64,000 nt of DNA from Pelargonium x hortorum (GCA_036897525.1 JAYMTJ010000002.1:1-64000); one strand, 5' to 3'. Counted from the first letter of the stretch, positions 38,756 to 50,340 are shown. A program made the numbers and translations. The notes: generated from the letters alone by a model not told the origin.

Positions 38756-41740
38756 GTCTTATAAGTAAGAGACTAAGAAAATCTACTTAGGATTGCTACA
38801 AGAATATGAAGTATGCCTCTATAAGGACAAGGCCTTGGATTTAGGGTATAACAAAACCGCGGATTTTTCTCTAAAAATTCAGACGATTTGAAGCAGTTTT
38901 TCCTATTGCCTCTATTGTCTACAGGGAGCTCTCTAAGTTGTCCTGACAAGTTGCTTTAAAGATTTAGGTCCTAAATAAGGGGCACCTTTTGTATGTAATA
39001 TGAAGTTTCAAAATCAAGTTAACAGGAATAGAGCTCATAAGTAAATACGGATAAGGTTCTCTTAACTAGCCTTTACTTGACAAAGGTCGAGGATAACATC
39101 CAATAAAGATATGTGCGAATTCAGTGCAATCACACTCCAATAATTGTAAGTTCCTGCTAAAAATAAAGTATCTACAAGGTTGCTACCCAGTTTGTCTATC
39201 ATGGATACTCCTGTTACCGGCTCTTATAAGCAAAACTAAAAAAAAAACTCGGGGCGTGCTGCTATACAGTTAGAGAAAATATGGGCCTGTTTTCACAACA
39301 AGTTACGCTAGGTATAGAAAAGACAAAATCCTGGTACCGATAGAGGATAGATGAAAAAGAGAATTCGCCGGGGTACTTACGTAAGTGGCGCCTTGTAGTT
39401 ATACTTATTCTAGAGTATCCCTATCTAAGCATGAGTCGACCCTTATACCGGTGAGTACTATTTTAAGGATTCTTGTTACTGCAATCCTAAATGAAATATT
39501 AAATTAAGAGGCTCTAGTTTCTCTAAGGGGCTTGGGAAATTTAAGAATGAAACTTATCTCCTTCCCGCGCAAAAGCCTGCAATCCTCAGGCAACCCCCTT
39601 GACAAGATTAATTTAACTTAATAACAACAGGAGTAACCCAGAGTCATAGCAAATGCTATATCGAAGCCAAAGAATGTAATAAGGGACGTATATCTAGCTA
39701 TCTTTAAGTATAATATCCTGTACCCCTTTACGAACGCGCTCCTGAAACTAAACCCCTAAAATATTCAAGTAACCCTTATAAGATACCAATTTAACGCTGT
39801 TGATATATTAGAATTGACTAGTCTAGTAGGTTGCTTCAGCATTAGTAAGAATAGAATTACAAAGGAAATGACTTTTGAGGGAAGAGTCTAGACTAAAGAT
39901 AGGGTTTTGCCTTGAAGCAAGAACTTGGGAACTAAATAATATCGCTTTATTAAAGTCTTTCATTTCCAAATCAAAGTAACCGAAGCGAAATTAGATTAGA
40001 GTATGTTGTTTGTGGGCGTGGGCTTAGCAGACTCCCTTTAACTTTAATAAAGTTCCTATGCGGGTAATTGAAGCACATTTGTGAAAGAGAAGTTCTTGGT
40101 TCAAAAATCCCCCAGCATAGTTTTTAACAGTATAATAAGGAAATGCGAGATCCTTAGTATAGTCAAATTTTTGACTACTAAAATCCTTGTTTTTTGGAGT
40201 GTCATCCGTATTATTTATTCTTGCTTGGAGTTTTTTTCACTAAAAACAAGGAAGACCCTAAATAGTACACAATAGCTCATCTTCCAGATAACAAGTAGCC
40301 GATTTTCGAAATAATAGGTATATCTTCAGTATCACGCAGTCCGAGCCTGGAGTGTCACCTTATTCCCTGTATCTTATTTATCCCACATGAATAGAAGTCC
40401 TGTGCTCTAAGAGTAAACTTCATTTGGCAAGCCTAAACTGGATTCCTTTAGTAATATACGACTCCTTTCTTCTTATTTCGCTTCCTCGACTTCAAGAGTA
40501 TGATTAAATTCCTTATCTAAATGATTAAAAAAAAAGATAGGTATGTTCCACTTACACACTGCACGACAGCTTTTAGACCTGTTAACTTTCCCCCTGAAAT
40601 TCAAAAGATTAAAATGCCCTTGAATTCTTTGACTAATACAAAGTAACTTAAGGGGGGAAGAAAGAGCTTTAGTCTCGCAAGCCAATTTACAGGCTATATT
40701 GAAGAAAGGAAGTTGTCTCGAATTGAACAAAAAAAGACTCTGCTTAACACACAATGGTTTTTTTTGTGTCTTTCGGGTATCCCGTTTTTAGATTTATTCT
40801 ATTTATTACCTAAACCTTAATTAATTAAGTTAAAGCAAGTCAATTACCAAGAATAACTTTCTTATTTATTTATTTATTAACTAAGGCAATCCATAACCAA
40901 GTACAATACAACTGGAAAAGTTTCCTTCTGTTAGTTTAGAGGTACAAGGGCTTATAAGAAAGGCCTAGCTATCAGGACAGAGTATATAGCGCTCAATGAA
41001 GAATTTATTGTCATCTGTAATACCCGTTCTTGTAAGCTTTGCGGTCCTTTATTTTACTAATTCGTGGATGGCTTCAGTTCGAAACTCTTTCGAAAGTCCT
41101 AGGTCTAGAGTCTCCTAAATGTATACAATAAGGTTAAAACCAGAGGATCCTTTCTTTATAGTTTCAAGTACTACCAAAAAGGGGAGATTCTTGCCGAATG
41201 TTCCAATAACTTTAGAAATTTGAGTGGCTACTTTACTTACCGGAGCTTTCAATAGGTTCTTTTAGGGGTTCCCATGTAAACGAGCGTTTCATAATATCTA
41301 CAGTCAAGTTCTAGTTCTATACATAACAGACTAAAAGCTACCCAAAGACTTTCTGGATTCTTCTTTTTTAGTAATTCAAGTGAAAAGTTACACACGTATC
41401 AGTATTGAATAGTAGAATTAGGTTAATAGAAGAATACCATAAATAGATGTGTCAGTCAAGCAACCCAAGAAACCAATAACTTTAACCAGAAGGATATCCT
41501 AGTGAAAAACCTTGAGCAAGAACTAGAATAGGTTTTAGACCCTTCCAGAGTTACCCTGGTTTCGTATTTACTTATCTCGGGAATAATTTTAGGTCACTGA
41601 GGGCTGGGAGGTTACAGGAATTAAGCTCTTTGTTAGGCCTATAGACTAAATTTAAGAAAAGATATAGGTAACTCTATAGGAAACTAAATTAAGGTTATTA
41701 TAAATTACCTTGTGTACAGCTTACAGCTTTATCCGTGCCG
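38756..41740. other. AT-rich spacer, no gene supported
   Basis: Frames of 64 codons (plus, 40081-40275, GTG start) and 93 codons (minus, 40473-40754, TTG start) are unrecognised, and both depend on alternative starts. A TTTA-type microsatellite lies near 40861-40880. The 12-bp palindrome at 39375 is listed separately. No RNA gene is seen. Confidence 0.58.
39375..39392. repeat. Perfect 12-bp palindrome beside GGCGCC
   Basis: ACTTACGTAAGT is fully self-complementary and is followed immediately by the six-base palindrome GGCGCC, so two perfect palindromes abut. It differs from the common GG/CC design because the centre TACGTA is AT-rich. It could be a protein-binding site or a chance palindrome. 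Confidence 0.4.
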
Positions 41741-41835
41741 CGATAATAATCCGCTTTTTTAAGTCAACTTAAATGGTTGGAACGGTGCTTTCATTCAGAA
41801 AAGTCGTTGGTTCAAGTCCTACCCTCGATAATAAT
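41741..41835. repeat. Direct repeat CGATAATAAT flanking tRNA relic
   Basis: The ten-base word CGATAATAAT occurs at 41741-41750 and again in the same orientation at 41826-41835. The Met-like tRNA relic lies between the two copies. A short direct repeat around a discrete segment can be a target-site duplication from insertion, or the footprint of recombination. The sequence is low in complexity, so chance remains possible. Confidence 0.4.
41759..41829 (+). pseudogene. Elongator Met-like tRNA relic, CAU anticodon
   Basis: TGGTTGG at 41774 fits a D-loop, GCTTTCAT at 41787-41794 fits the anticodon arm with CAT at 41792-41794, and GTCGTTGGTTCAAGTCC at 41803-41819 fits the variable loop and T-arm. 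The plastid elongator trnM(CAU), as I remember it, has TGGTT to CAT at the same 21-base spacing, shares GCTTTCAT, and has GTCATTGGTTCAAATCC. The T-stem pairs at four of five positions. The anticodon stem pairs at three of five, and the segment after the anticodon is one base short. The acceptor halves do not pair and position 37 is T. I conclude it is a decayed tRNA, most like Met. Confidence 0.5.
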
Positions 41836-42895
41836 AAATTGAATTTAAGCGAGGAAGAGCTGAAAAAAATTCAATAAGTCGATAATGCGAATTACCTCGA
41901 ATAGGACTCTTCATACAAGCATTTTTAGAACCTTCCGTCAGCTTAGTTCTCGGAACCAAAACAAAGCCTTAAAAAGGAGGGCAAAAGGCATTATATACCT
42001 ACCTAGATATACAAAAAACGACTCCAATCGGGTAAAATTAAACCTCCCATGAAACTGGCATAAAACCGGATAACTAATATAATAAGGAGATTTTCGTGGG
42101 GCAAAATAATCAATTCGTAGAAAGACCTAGTATAACTTTGTTTGGTAAGCAGTGAGTCTTTTTGGAATGGTGTTTTTTAAAAAGAGCAATATATCCTGTC
42201 ACAATATGTTCGAAAACTATAACTGACTTTTAGCTTATCCGTTCAGTACTTTTAAAGTAGTAGAGTACGGGGCTACATTGGAGTCTTTTTCCTTTTGTAT
42301 ATATTTTGTTATGGGGCTTCAGTATAGGTATAGGTATAAATGTGGATTTGCTTGGGATTCTCAGAGATATACGTATAATCCTAGAAACTTACTTTGTTTT
42401 TCTTTATTAGGAGTAGGAGGTTACTAAAAGAAAAGTATTCAGCACCCCACGAGCAGCTACTTTTTTTTCTTCCCGGCAGATGAACTCTATCTTATCCTTA
42501 TGAATCCAAAATTACCCAACAAAAAAAACCAATTACAGGTCCGGAATATCTCTTTTTTACTTCTGCTCTATGCCCTAATTAGTTTTCAAAGTCAGTAAGG
42601 GAGGAATTTCCTTTTAGTTTAAAGTAAGAATTATAAAAGGAAGTCACTTCTTCATTAGGCATTCTTCTTAGAGGTTAGCTTCACTAGAAAAATTTTTGAC
42701 TTTGGTCTTTTGCAGTATCTGGGGTATTCCATGGCCCTGAATGTTTTAGAGGAATATGGCCTTATACTAGAACTCCTATACATCTTAATTACTAATTATT
42801 TCCATAACTATCTGATTAAGTTTATAGAGTAATACAATAGAACTATATAATAAACCTAAGTATACTTGGTAACAGGAAACTCTCCTAAGGGAATA
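41836..42895. other. AT-rich spacer, nothing recognised
   Basis: A 64-codon minus-strand frame (42785-42979) overlaps the hairpin at 42900 and is unrecognised. A TATAGG tandem tract lies at 42323-42338. No RNA gene or promoter is visible. Confidence 0.6.
42323..42338. repeat. Short tandem repeat, TATAGG unit
   Basis: Two full TATAGG units and a partial third (TATA). The tract is only 16 bases long. Confidence 0.5.
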
Positions 42896-42899
42896 CAAG

Positions 42900-42921
42900 T
42901 AGGGCTCTCTCGGGAGCCCTA
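42900..42921. other. Strong hairpin, 8-bp stem
   Basis: TAGGGCTC and GAGCCCTA are perfect reverse complements separated by six bases (TCTCGG). This is the strongest GC-rich stem-loop I found. It begins with TAG and ends with CTA, like many smaller palindromes of the window. No T run follows on either strand, so it does not look like an intrinsic terminator. No gene borders it. Confidence 0.6.
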
Positions 42922-43009
42922 AGAGAATTGTACTGCAAAGACTGAGAACGAAGGTAGAAGCCATAAGAATATAGCTCATATAAGATAGGTCTAGGCAGTA
43001 GTAAACAAG

Positions 43010-43033
43010 CTATTATGCTATTATGCTATTATA
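43010..43033. repeat. Tandem repeat, CTATTATG unit
   Basis: Two exact copies of CTATTATG and a third with one change (CTATTATA) occur in a row. This is the clearest tandem repeat of an eight-base unit in the window. Confidence 0.6.
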
Positions 43034-44743
43034 CAGAGTAAGCTACAGAGAGGATCTAGCTCTTAGAAGGGATTTCTATCGACTAAAGAGCCGGGGATAG
43101 TTTAGCTTTGTGCCCTCTCTTATTTATGAGGGGATTTTATAACATTAATAGTGGAGTACTTTTTTTTCATATAGGGAAACCCCTAAAACTTATAGACTTT
43201 TTTATACATAGCAGGCCCTCAAAAGAGGTTTCTGTAGTAAAAGGGAAAGTTATAGTAATCTTGCCCTTAATCTTCGAAAGTAATTGGATACAAACAACAA
43301 AACCTACACAAAAGGGTTAGTAGACAAGAATAACATAAGAACTTAATCAAGACTTATTTAAATAGTTACGAAAAAAGGCTCCTAAGGGTTCCCAGCCAAT
43401 TGTAGGATATTCCAGTTTCTTAAGATTAAGAAGAGAGTGACTTCTATTCTAAGTTCAATCTCTAGCTATTCGAGGGGGTTCGTCTCTCCTAAAAGTTAGG
43501 TAGACCTTTCGAAGGGAATAGGGATTCGTAATAAATATCTAAAACAGAGAAAAGTTAGCTAAGGGCTTCCTTTCTTATGCGTTTAAACCTTAGATTTTCT
43601 CGGGGTTGTAGGTGTTTTTAATAAATACGGTGCTATGAGTCCCCTCAAATTCCCTTCCTTAATAGTATAGCTCTGGTTGCTTGTTTCTTGTTTATGGACT
43701 TTACTTAAGAGTAAAGGTAGATAGGTAGCGGGGCTCTAGTTTGAGTTGTTCTGTTTACTCGTTCTAGGTAAAGAAAGCTTTGTTAAATATAAAGGCGCTC
43801 CCCGTACTGGTTACAAGCTCTTAATTTTGGAATTCTGAATCTCTTTATTAAATTGAAATATCCTTAGCTTCATTTCTAAAAGTAAGTTTTAGCTGAAAGA
43901 AGGGTTTAGTTGTGTTCTATGGAGTTTCCTAAAAAAGTCTTCCTGGTCTTCTATAAACTCAATCTTGAAATGCTTTTACTAAGAGATATGACTCAAGTTT
44001 TTTTTTTTTTATTTTTAACTCATTCAAGACCAGGGCTAATAAATCGAGGTTGTATCTATAAGCTTCTAAGAGTCCCTATAAAAAAAAGTAGTCGGTAGAA
44101 ATATAGAGATTTTAATCTGGTGTTTTCTCTTCACTATACCATACTAACAAAAGCGCATTGCAGCTCTAAGGTAATTGTCATAAGGGATTGGTTTAAGTAT
44201 CCCATAGGCAAGGGAATAAAAAACCAGGGCAGTTTAGGCGTAGGGGTAAGAAATTAAAGAACTCAGGTACATTTCCAGGTTGCTCTATACTACTCAAACT
44301 AATTTGCGTATTAAGGGCTTGCTAGATTTAGGATAAAAGTTATAATTACACCTCAAATTGACTCCTGGAAGTCAAAAAAAAGTCTTTATACCACAAGCAA
44401 CAATAGTGCTATCTGAACTTAGACTTCATAGCTGCTAAGTTTAAGTAGTATGCCAATAATCTATGCTTTACTTTATAGATCTGATATTGACTTGTCCGGA
44501 AAGTTTTTTGGTTACAAGATGGTTGAATTAATTGAATTGTACGTACATGCGTTAGTTTTTAAGCTTCTTTTACTCTTTAAACGCATGTAAGACCCCATGG
44601 TGCAGAAGTAAAAGAAATTTCTTGTTATGATCTGTCATTAATATGTTTTTTCTAAAAATAGTAAGAAGTAAAGTCAATTTCCCGAAGGTAGTAACGTAGT
44701 AGAAGCTTTTCCTAAAGTAAAGTGGGGTTTCCTAAGATAAGAA

Positions 44744-44758
44744 GCCGCAAAGAGCGGC
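44744..44758. other. Hairpin with all-GC 5-bp stem
   Basis: GCCGC and GCGGC form a perfect stem around AAAGA. An all-GC stem is unusual in sequence of about one third G+C. CGGCCG, itself a palindrome, overlaps the 3' arm. No T run or gene adjoins it. Confidence 0.45.
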
Positions 44759-44813
44759 CGTCTAGAGTTAGAGTATAGGAAAGCTTTTGGTTTACATACC
44801 TTAGATGCCGGGG

Positions 44814-44821
44814 GGGATCCC
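44814..44821. repeat. Perfect palindrome GGGATCCC
   Basis: Eight self-complementary bases, preceded by three further Gs. It lies about 60 bases from the GC-only hairpin at 44744, so two GC-rich elements are clustered. Confidence 0.4.
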
Positions 44822-45436
44822 TACAAAGCAAAGATTTACGTTATTTCCTGCTTCGGAGCCTCTTAATTAAAATCCAGAATTTAAGTAATCGACACGAAAG
44901 CCAGGCTTAAACTCACTTTTTTTATTAAAGAGTTACCCTTTTATGTTGCCCAGTCAATAGACTCACAAGGTTTTTTGCGGTGTAGAGTAATTTGTATCCT
45001 GCATATAGATTCGGAACTTATAATGCTTTTCGATACTTCTAGGCAAAGGGTCGCGGTTTAAACTAGAATTTATATAATACAAGGGGGATACCCAAAACCA
45101 GATATATAGGTTTTTTTTACTTCTCCAAGTTCCTAAACTATCCTTTAGATACAGGCGATTCACACCAACCCTAAGTGAATAATTTCTTTAAATAGGGAAT
45201 TCCTTTCTGCCTTTTTTAGTGCCCAAACTCCTGCGAAATACTCGTCTCCTATTTAAAAGTCCAAGTACACTTCATGCTTATTTTAGTATTTCGGGTATAT
45301 ATAACCTTTTACTGGGTACGCGAAGGCTTCTTTATGTTCCCAGTTGATACTTTAAAAGGACTTCGCTAAAACCTAGAATACCTGGGGACTCCTCAAGAAG
45401 GCCTTATCATAGGTATACAGCCCTTTAAGTCTTTAT

Positions 45437-45456
45437 GGGTAAGAATGGGTAAGAAT
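45437..45456. repeat. Tandem duplication GGGTAAGAAT
   Basis: Two exact adjacent copies of a ten-base unit. It looks like a local slippage duplication. Confidence 0.55.
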
Positions 45457-46017
45457 ACACAATATTTAACTGATCCAAGACTCGAAAAGGTTCATATAAA
45501 AATGCATTTTCCCACATCACTATTCTCTGAAACAAAAAAACTTGTCTAATTTTTTTATTAGCTTCGTTTCAATAGCAAAACTCCAATTAACTCCCAGGAA
45601 TCTAAATAAGGACTAAGAGCTACAATTCTGATCTGAATAGATTTACCAGCTAAAACTGATCGGAATCTTCTATTCTACAAGATAAACTACCTTGCCAAAA
45701 GGAAAAGTGAAGGCTTGTTTCATAACAATTTCTTTAGCTCCCAACCATGTGAAGTGAGATTTTTGTTCATGGAAACATAATACTAATACAAATTCTTAGG
45801 ATTATCGGATTAATTGGATAATCTGCTTTAAAATATTAAATAACTAATACTAAACAAGGAATAGATTTACACTAGTAAACAGGAACTCCTTATATATACT
45901 GATTCTGTCTCATACTCCTTTAGCAACACCTGCAATCCTAGAGTATAACTCTTAAGAAAGCCATTAGGAAAACAAGAAGATTTAGTGGAACCTTTATAGG
46001 GAAAGACTACAAAGACA

Positions 46018-46092
46018 GCTTGAGCATAGGACTTGAACCTGCATGGCTACAAATTTGCTGACTCTTTATCTAAAAGCTTCAGAGGCGGAAAT
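46018..46092 (-). pseudogene. tRNA-like relic with exact T-loop word
   Basis: On the minus strand GCAGGTTCAAGTCCTATG contains an exact T-arm consensus. The T-stem pairs at four of five positions, one of them G-U. About 30-35 bases upstream, GCTTTTAGATAAAGAG sits where the D-arm belongs and resembles an eroded AGNNGGTAGAG word. The anticodon region GTCAGCAAATTTGTAGCC gives no good five-base stem in the expected register, so no amino acid can be assigned. The acceptor halves do not pair. I interpret it as a decayed tRNA. Confidence 0.4.
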
Positions 46093-48715
46093 TCCTTTTC
46101 TCTATATTATTCCTGGGGATTGAAGTAAACAATACAGAACCCGTAGACTCTCCTTAACCCTCTATATTTTATCTATGTCCCTCTTTGCCTTGAAAAATTC
46201 CGGAACTAATAATAGAAAGGCGAGGTCTTTTCTAAAAAAGTTTTTCTCTGATACAAGGAAGTTTAGTAAAATAGGTTTGGAATGTATAATATATCCTTTC
46301 TCTGTGAACTAATATAAAACCTACTTTCTTTAGGAATCTCCCCTTGAAATACTTCAATTCTAGTAAACCTTTACTACGTTAAGTGCGTACTACACCAAAA
46401 ATGTTGCTTAAAACGCACGAAATTTATAAAGAAAGTAAACGGAGAAATATAAGGGCCTTAAAAAAGTAAAGCAGAAAGGAATAGCTCAGATTTATATATC
46501 TGTTACGCCAGGTTTTATTTTGAAAGTATTTACTATAATAATAGCAAATAGCACGAGTTTTTTTACGCGAGCCCAAGTGCTTTTGTTTTGGGGCATAAAC
46601 TTTTTTATACTATACAAAAACTAAAAAAATGTGCAAATCTATTCCAGCTACCGGTTAGGGTCAAAGCAAGTACTTTCTTTATCGAAGCTGTAGAGTATCC
46701 TAAATTTTTCTGCTTGATACGGGATTTGGCTATATTATCATTATCCAAATCTTTTTCCCCGTACCTGGATTTCATAGAAGAAGCCTGGTAAAGCAGGACT
46801 CAGATTAGGCAACACCTGCTCTTAGTGAAAAACCTTTCAATTTAGTGTATACAGAGTACTTGTTAAACGAGTTATGTTATACTTGCGTCATTTTAATAAG
46901 GTAAAAGGACCTTTTTGCAATGAAGTCAGAAATCTATAGAGATTGCAAATACCTAATTCTTTTGCTGGTGTATAGCGGGATTACCTCAATCTTATCTTAT
47001 ATAAATAAACTTGAAAGGAATCTGTGGCGCGAAAAAAAGGGATTAAAGCGGATGGCATAAGCATAAAAATATTGTTTTTTTCGTAATGTAATAAAATAAA
47101 GCAGTGTCTGAAATAAACCGAATTGGGCTGTATACCTTGTTATGCTTATATTATTTACTAGTATGGTAGGCTTCAATAAAGGGGAGAAAGACTTTGTTCA
47201 TCTTTATCAGTATTAGACCCTTTGTAGATTTCAAGACAACAGAGTTTTAGAGTTTTGTTGAGACTTCGTTTGCAAAATACTGGGTTTATCTTATTAGATT
47301 AGATTAAGTATTTCTTTATATCCCCATAGCTTTTACTATATTCATAGTATGGGGCAATAGGATGGATGCCATTTTGGTTAAGAATTAAAACATTGACTAA
47401 AGGCTTTGATTAGCTTTATGCTTTTATTAGCAGTCCCTACCTGCTTAGAACAGGAAAACCATAGATTCTAGACTAGGGTTTCCGGCTATAAAAAACGGAG
47501 TATCTATACTTTACGAGCTCTGTAAGAAACCGTTTCAAAGGACTCAATCAAACAAGGCAAGGGAATAATGCCAAGCAAGCTTGCCTTAGTCCTTAAAGTG
47601 TTGCTTCTTTCTTAAGAGTTTTTTTCTTTAGTTAGTAGCGCTTAAAACAAAAGTAGTCATGGTTGTTATTAACTTACTAATCAAGAAAAGTCTAGCTAAT
47701 CTTGCTTGTTCTAGGTAAAGCGGAAATTATTAAGCTAATATGAGTCTCCAATTTCTTAATTGTTAGCTAACCTGTTTTTTGTTTCTTAAACAGTATAGTT
47801 CTGCTTTGCTTAATAGTACCGTGAATATAAGAGTTGTTTGTTTTCTTAATTAGTTAGGCATTCATTAAGAGTACCTAGGTTCCCCCTTTTGAAGGAAGAG
47901 CTAGTGTACTGATTGTACAGGCAAGTTGTCTAGAGTTCTTTATCGAATTCCCTTGTAATGTTATTAAGCATATCTATACTAACCTTTTAATTTAATATTG
48001 TTGTTTAAAAAACTTAATCTTTAATAAAAAATGAACTAGTAGGAGTCCTAACTCTAGCTGTTTCTTCTATTAAAAGAAAGAAGACTTGCATGCAAACTAG
48101 TCTAATAGGGGCTTTTGAAACTTTAGCTACTACTTCCTAAAGGTTATTCTTTGGTCCATGTAATTACTAAAGGGGTATAAAAAAAGATAGCAAAACAAGT
48201 CAATTTCTTAGAACGTATAACTTATAATAGGACAAGCTTATTACCTAGCTTTAAGAGTGGGGTTTAGCCTGTTTATTACTAAGGGAAAGCCTTATTGGGT
48301 GATTAATCAGTAGCGGTAGATTCGTATTCTTATTGTAATAGTCATTAGCTTTAATAAAAGCTTTAATAAAATAAGTAGTAATGAGTCTTATGGTTGCTTA
48401 CTTCTTTTTAGTTAGAGGTAATTTCCTAATTCAAGGTGTATTGATCCTACTTATTCGCTTGAGTTCAGTTGGGTTCTGCAACTTTAGATATTGGTTTTTA
48501 AGGCTTGTGTTTCTTAGTATACATACCTGTTTTCCTGTAATAGTAAATATTTAATTAGTTAAGGTAAGGATAGGCAATCCCCTTTTGAGTAATAAAAATA
48601 AAGAGGGTACATAATATAGAATATCTGTGTGACTTAATAAGACAATAATTTATATCTAAGTGCTACTAGTTTTGCGAGTACCCTGCTTTCGAAAAGGGCG
48701 TATGAAACTATGCTT
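46093..48715. other. AT-rich spacer, nothing recognised
   Basis: A 67-codon plus-strand frame at 46588-46791 starts at TTG and is unrecognised. The plus strand from about 47050 to 48560 is T-rich with short TTAG/CTTA words. The 12-base tandem duplication at 48347 is listed separately. No RNA gene is seen. Confidence 0.6.
48347..48370. repeat. Tandem duplication AGCTTTAATAAA
   Basis: Two exact adjacent copies of a twelve-base unit, the longest perfect tandem unit noticed in the window. Confidence 0.6.
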
Positions 48716-48717
48716 AA

Positions 48718-48785
48718 ACCAAAGTTTCGGAGATTTGGTAGACACATATAGTAATAGTAGGATCTTGCGGGTTTTACATGTCCTT
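48718..48785 (+). pseudogene. Possible Leu-like tRNA relic (weak)
   Basis: GATTTGGTAGACACATA at about 48732 closely resembles the D-arm of Leu tRNAs, where TGGTAGACAC or TGGTAGACGC is characteristic. GCGGGTTTTACATGTCC about 34 bases on resembles a damaged T-arm. That spacing suits a tRNA with a short variable loop, whereas Leu tRNAs carry a long one, so either the variable arm has been lost or the resemblance is partial. No acceptor or anticodon stem is evident. Confidence 0.24.
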
Positions 48786-50340
48786 TATTAATATAGTAAA
48801 AGGGATAAAGCATATTTAGTTATAAGATAGTATCTATCCCCCACGATAGCTGGATCAGGGGAAAACATCTTTCATTAAAAACCGGGGTAAAAGCTCTTTC
48901 TAGATAGTCAATAAAGAATGCTATAATGAAGAGTAAACCAAACCAAATGAAATGGAAGAATCAAAATCTTTGCAAAACCCTATACCAGTACTCTTGTTAC
49001 AAGAGGAACTCACAAAAGAGTGCTCATATAAGGGCCCGCCAAATACTAGACAAATTTGAAAAGGTCTCTAATATTAAAAAGAGGAAGCCCTTTATACTCT
49101 ATCACCAAATTCTTACTATTGACTTACATACCTTTCTAATTAGCTAGACACTCTTTCCCAGCTGCTATAGTACTCTTTGTTCTGGCAGTCTGTGTGTCTT
49201 ATAATGCGAATGCGGGTCTTAATTCTTTTTTAAGTAGTTTTTGTTTTTGAGCAATGGGATCTCCTATGTAACATAAGGGGGCGGATCCTCTTAGAAGTTT
49301 TAGGCTTCTGGTTACTATACATATAAATTAGAGTTTTTTGGGACTGTATATGGCCTGCTTCGTTCAATGTATAAGGGTATCCCCTCGCATTTTTTACAGT
49401 AATGTAACCTCCTTGATCTAGCTAAAGGTAACTCCTAAAAAAACATAAGACTAGAGTGCACGTTTCTTACTTTTTCTAAAATGGGTTCAAATCAAAATGT
49501 AGAAAACCGTAAACAATATGAAAAATGTCAATAAGTGAGGCTGCTTCCTACAAAGAGAATTGCTCTATAATATAATAAGAAAAGGGAAAAAAGTATTCTG
49601 ATAAAGGGTGGTAAATATTTGAAACTATGTCTTTAAAATTACATACCGCGGTTTTACTAAAAAAGTATAAAAGACTCGGCTAAAGCTTGGATGTATTGTA
49701 TACAATTAGAACAATATCTATCTAGTTAAGTTGATTCTTGCGTGTGAAATCAATTAAAGTTATAGCTCTTAGTAACGAGAAAAATCGGGCAAAAAGTTTT
49801 TTCGCGTATACGATTTCGGACTAGAAAAGAACCCTTATAACACCCTACTTCACTTCATTTGGATGGATATAAAACTAAGAGAGCTCTTGCATGTAAAAGT
49901 GTTACTACTGCAAACTACCAGAGTTAAGAGAGTAATAGAGGGTTTAGAAATAACTTCATAAACATAAAGATAATATAAGAATTTGTATTCTATAGTTATA
50001 ATATCTATAATAATAGCAATACTATATGTATGAATGGAAGAATAGAATAATAGCAATCTAGTGAATACCCTAACTCTAATATTGTTAGAATGGTAACAAG
50101 AATAATAATGAAAAATTGAAAAGGAATACCGTCGGTTGCAGTCCCGTCTAGAGATTCACTTCTAAGAAATCTATCAGCCAAGCTTTGAAAAGGGGGTTTT
50201 TATTCTTGGTGTAATAACTCTTTCCTGGAAGGGCAGTAACGAATAGCTTTCTAACCGGTTTATTGTACCGCTTTGTTAATGTTTTTTGGAAACTACTACA
50301 AATGCTTGTTATAATCAAACTAATGTCTCTTTTCAACTAT
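48786..50340. other. AT-rich spacer, nothing recognised
   Basis: Frames of 62 to 73 codons occur at 48926-49147 (plus), 49850-50056 (minus) and 50148-50336 (minus). The first is Lys-rich, the second is an Ile/Ser/Tyr-rich product of AT-rich sequence, and none is recognised. No RNA gene is seen. Confidence 0.6.

Larger units (their letters stand above)
43034..46017. other. AT-rich spacer, no gene supported
   Basis: Frames of 62 to 70 codons lie at 43108-43320 and 43910-44098 (plus) and 44963-45163 (minus). All are unrecognised. Palindromes and a hairpin at 44744 and 44814 are listed separately. A 10-base tandem duplication GGGTAAGAAT lies at 45437-45456. The plus strand from about 45560 to 46130 is A-rich with more C than G. 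Confidence 0.58.

Noticed and set aside
40473-40754. 93-codon minus-strand frame
   Set aside because: It depends on a TTG start, the product is unrecognised and the composition follows the background.
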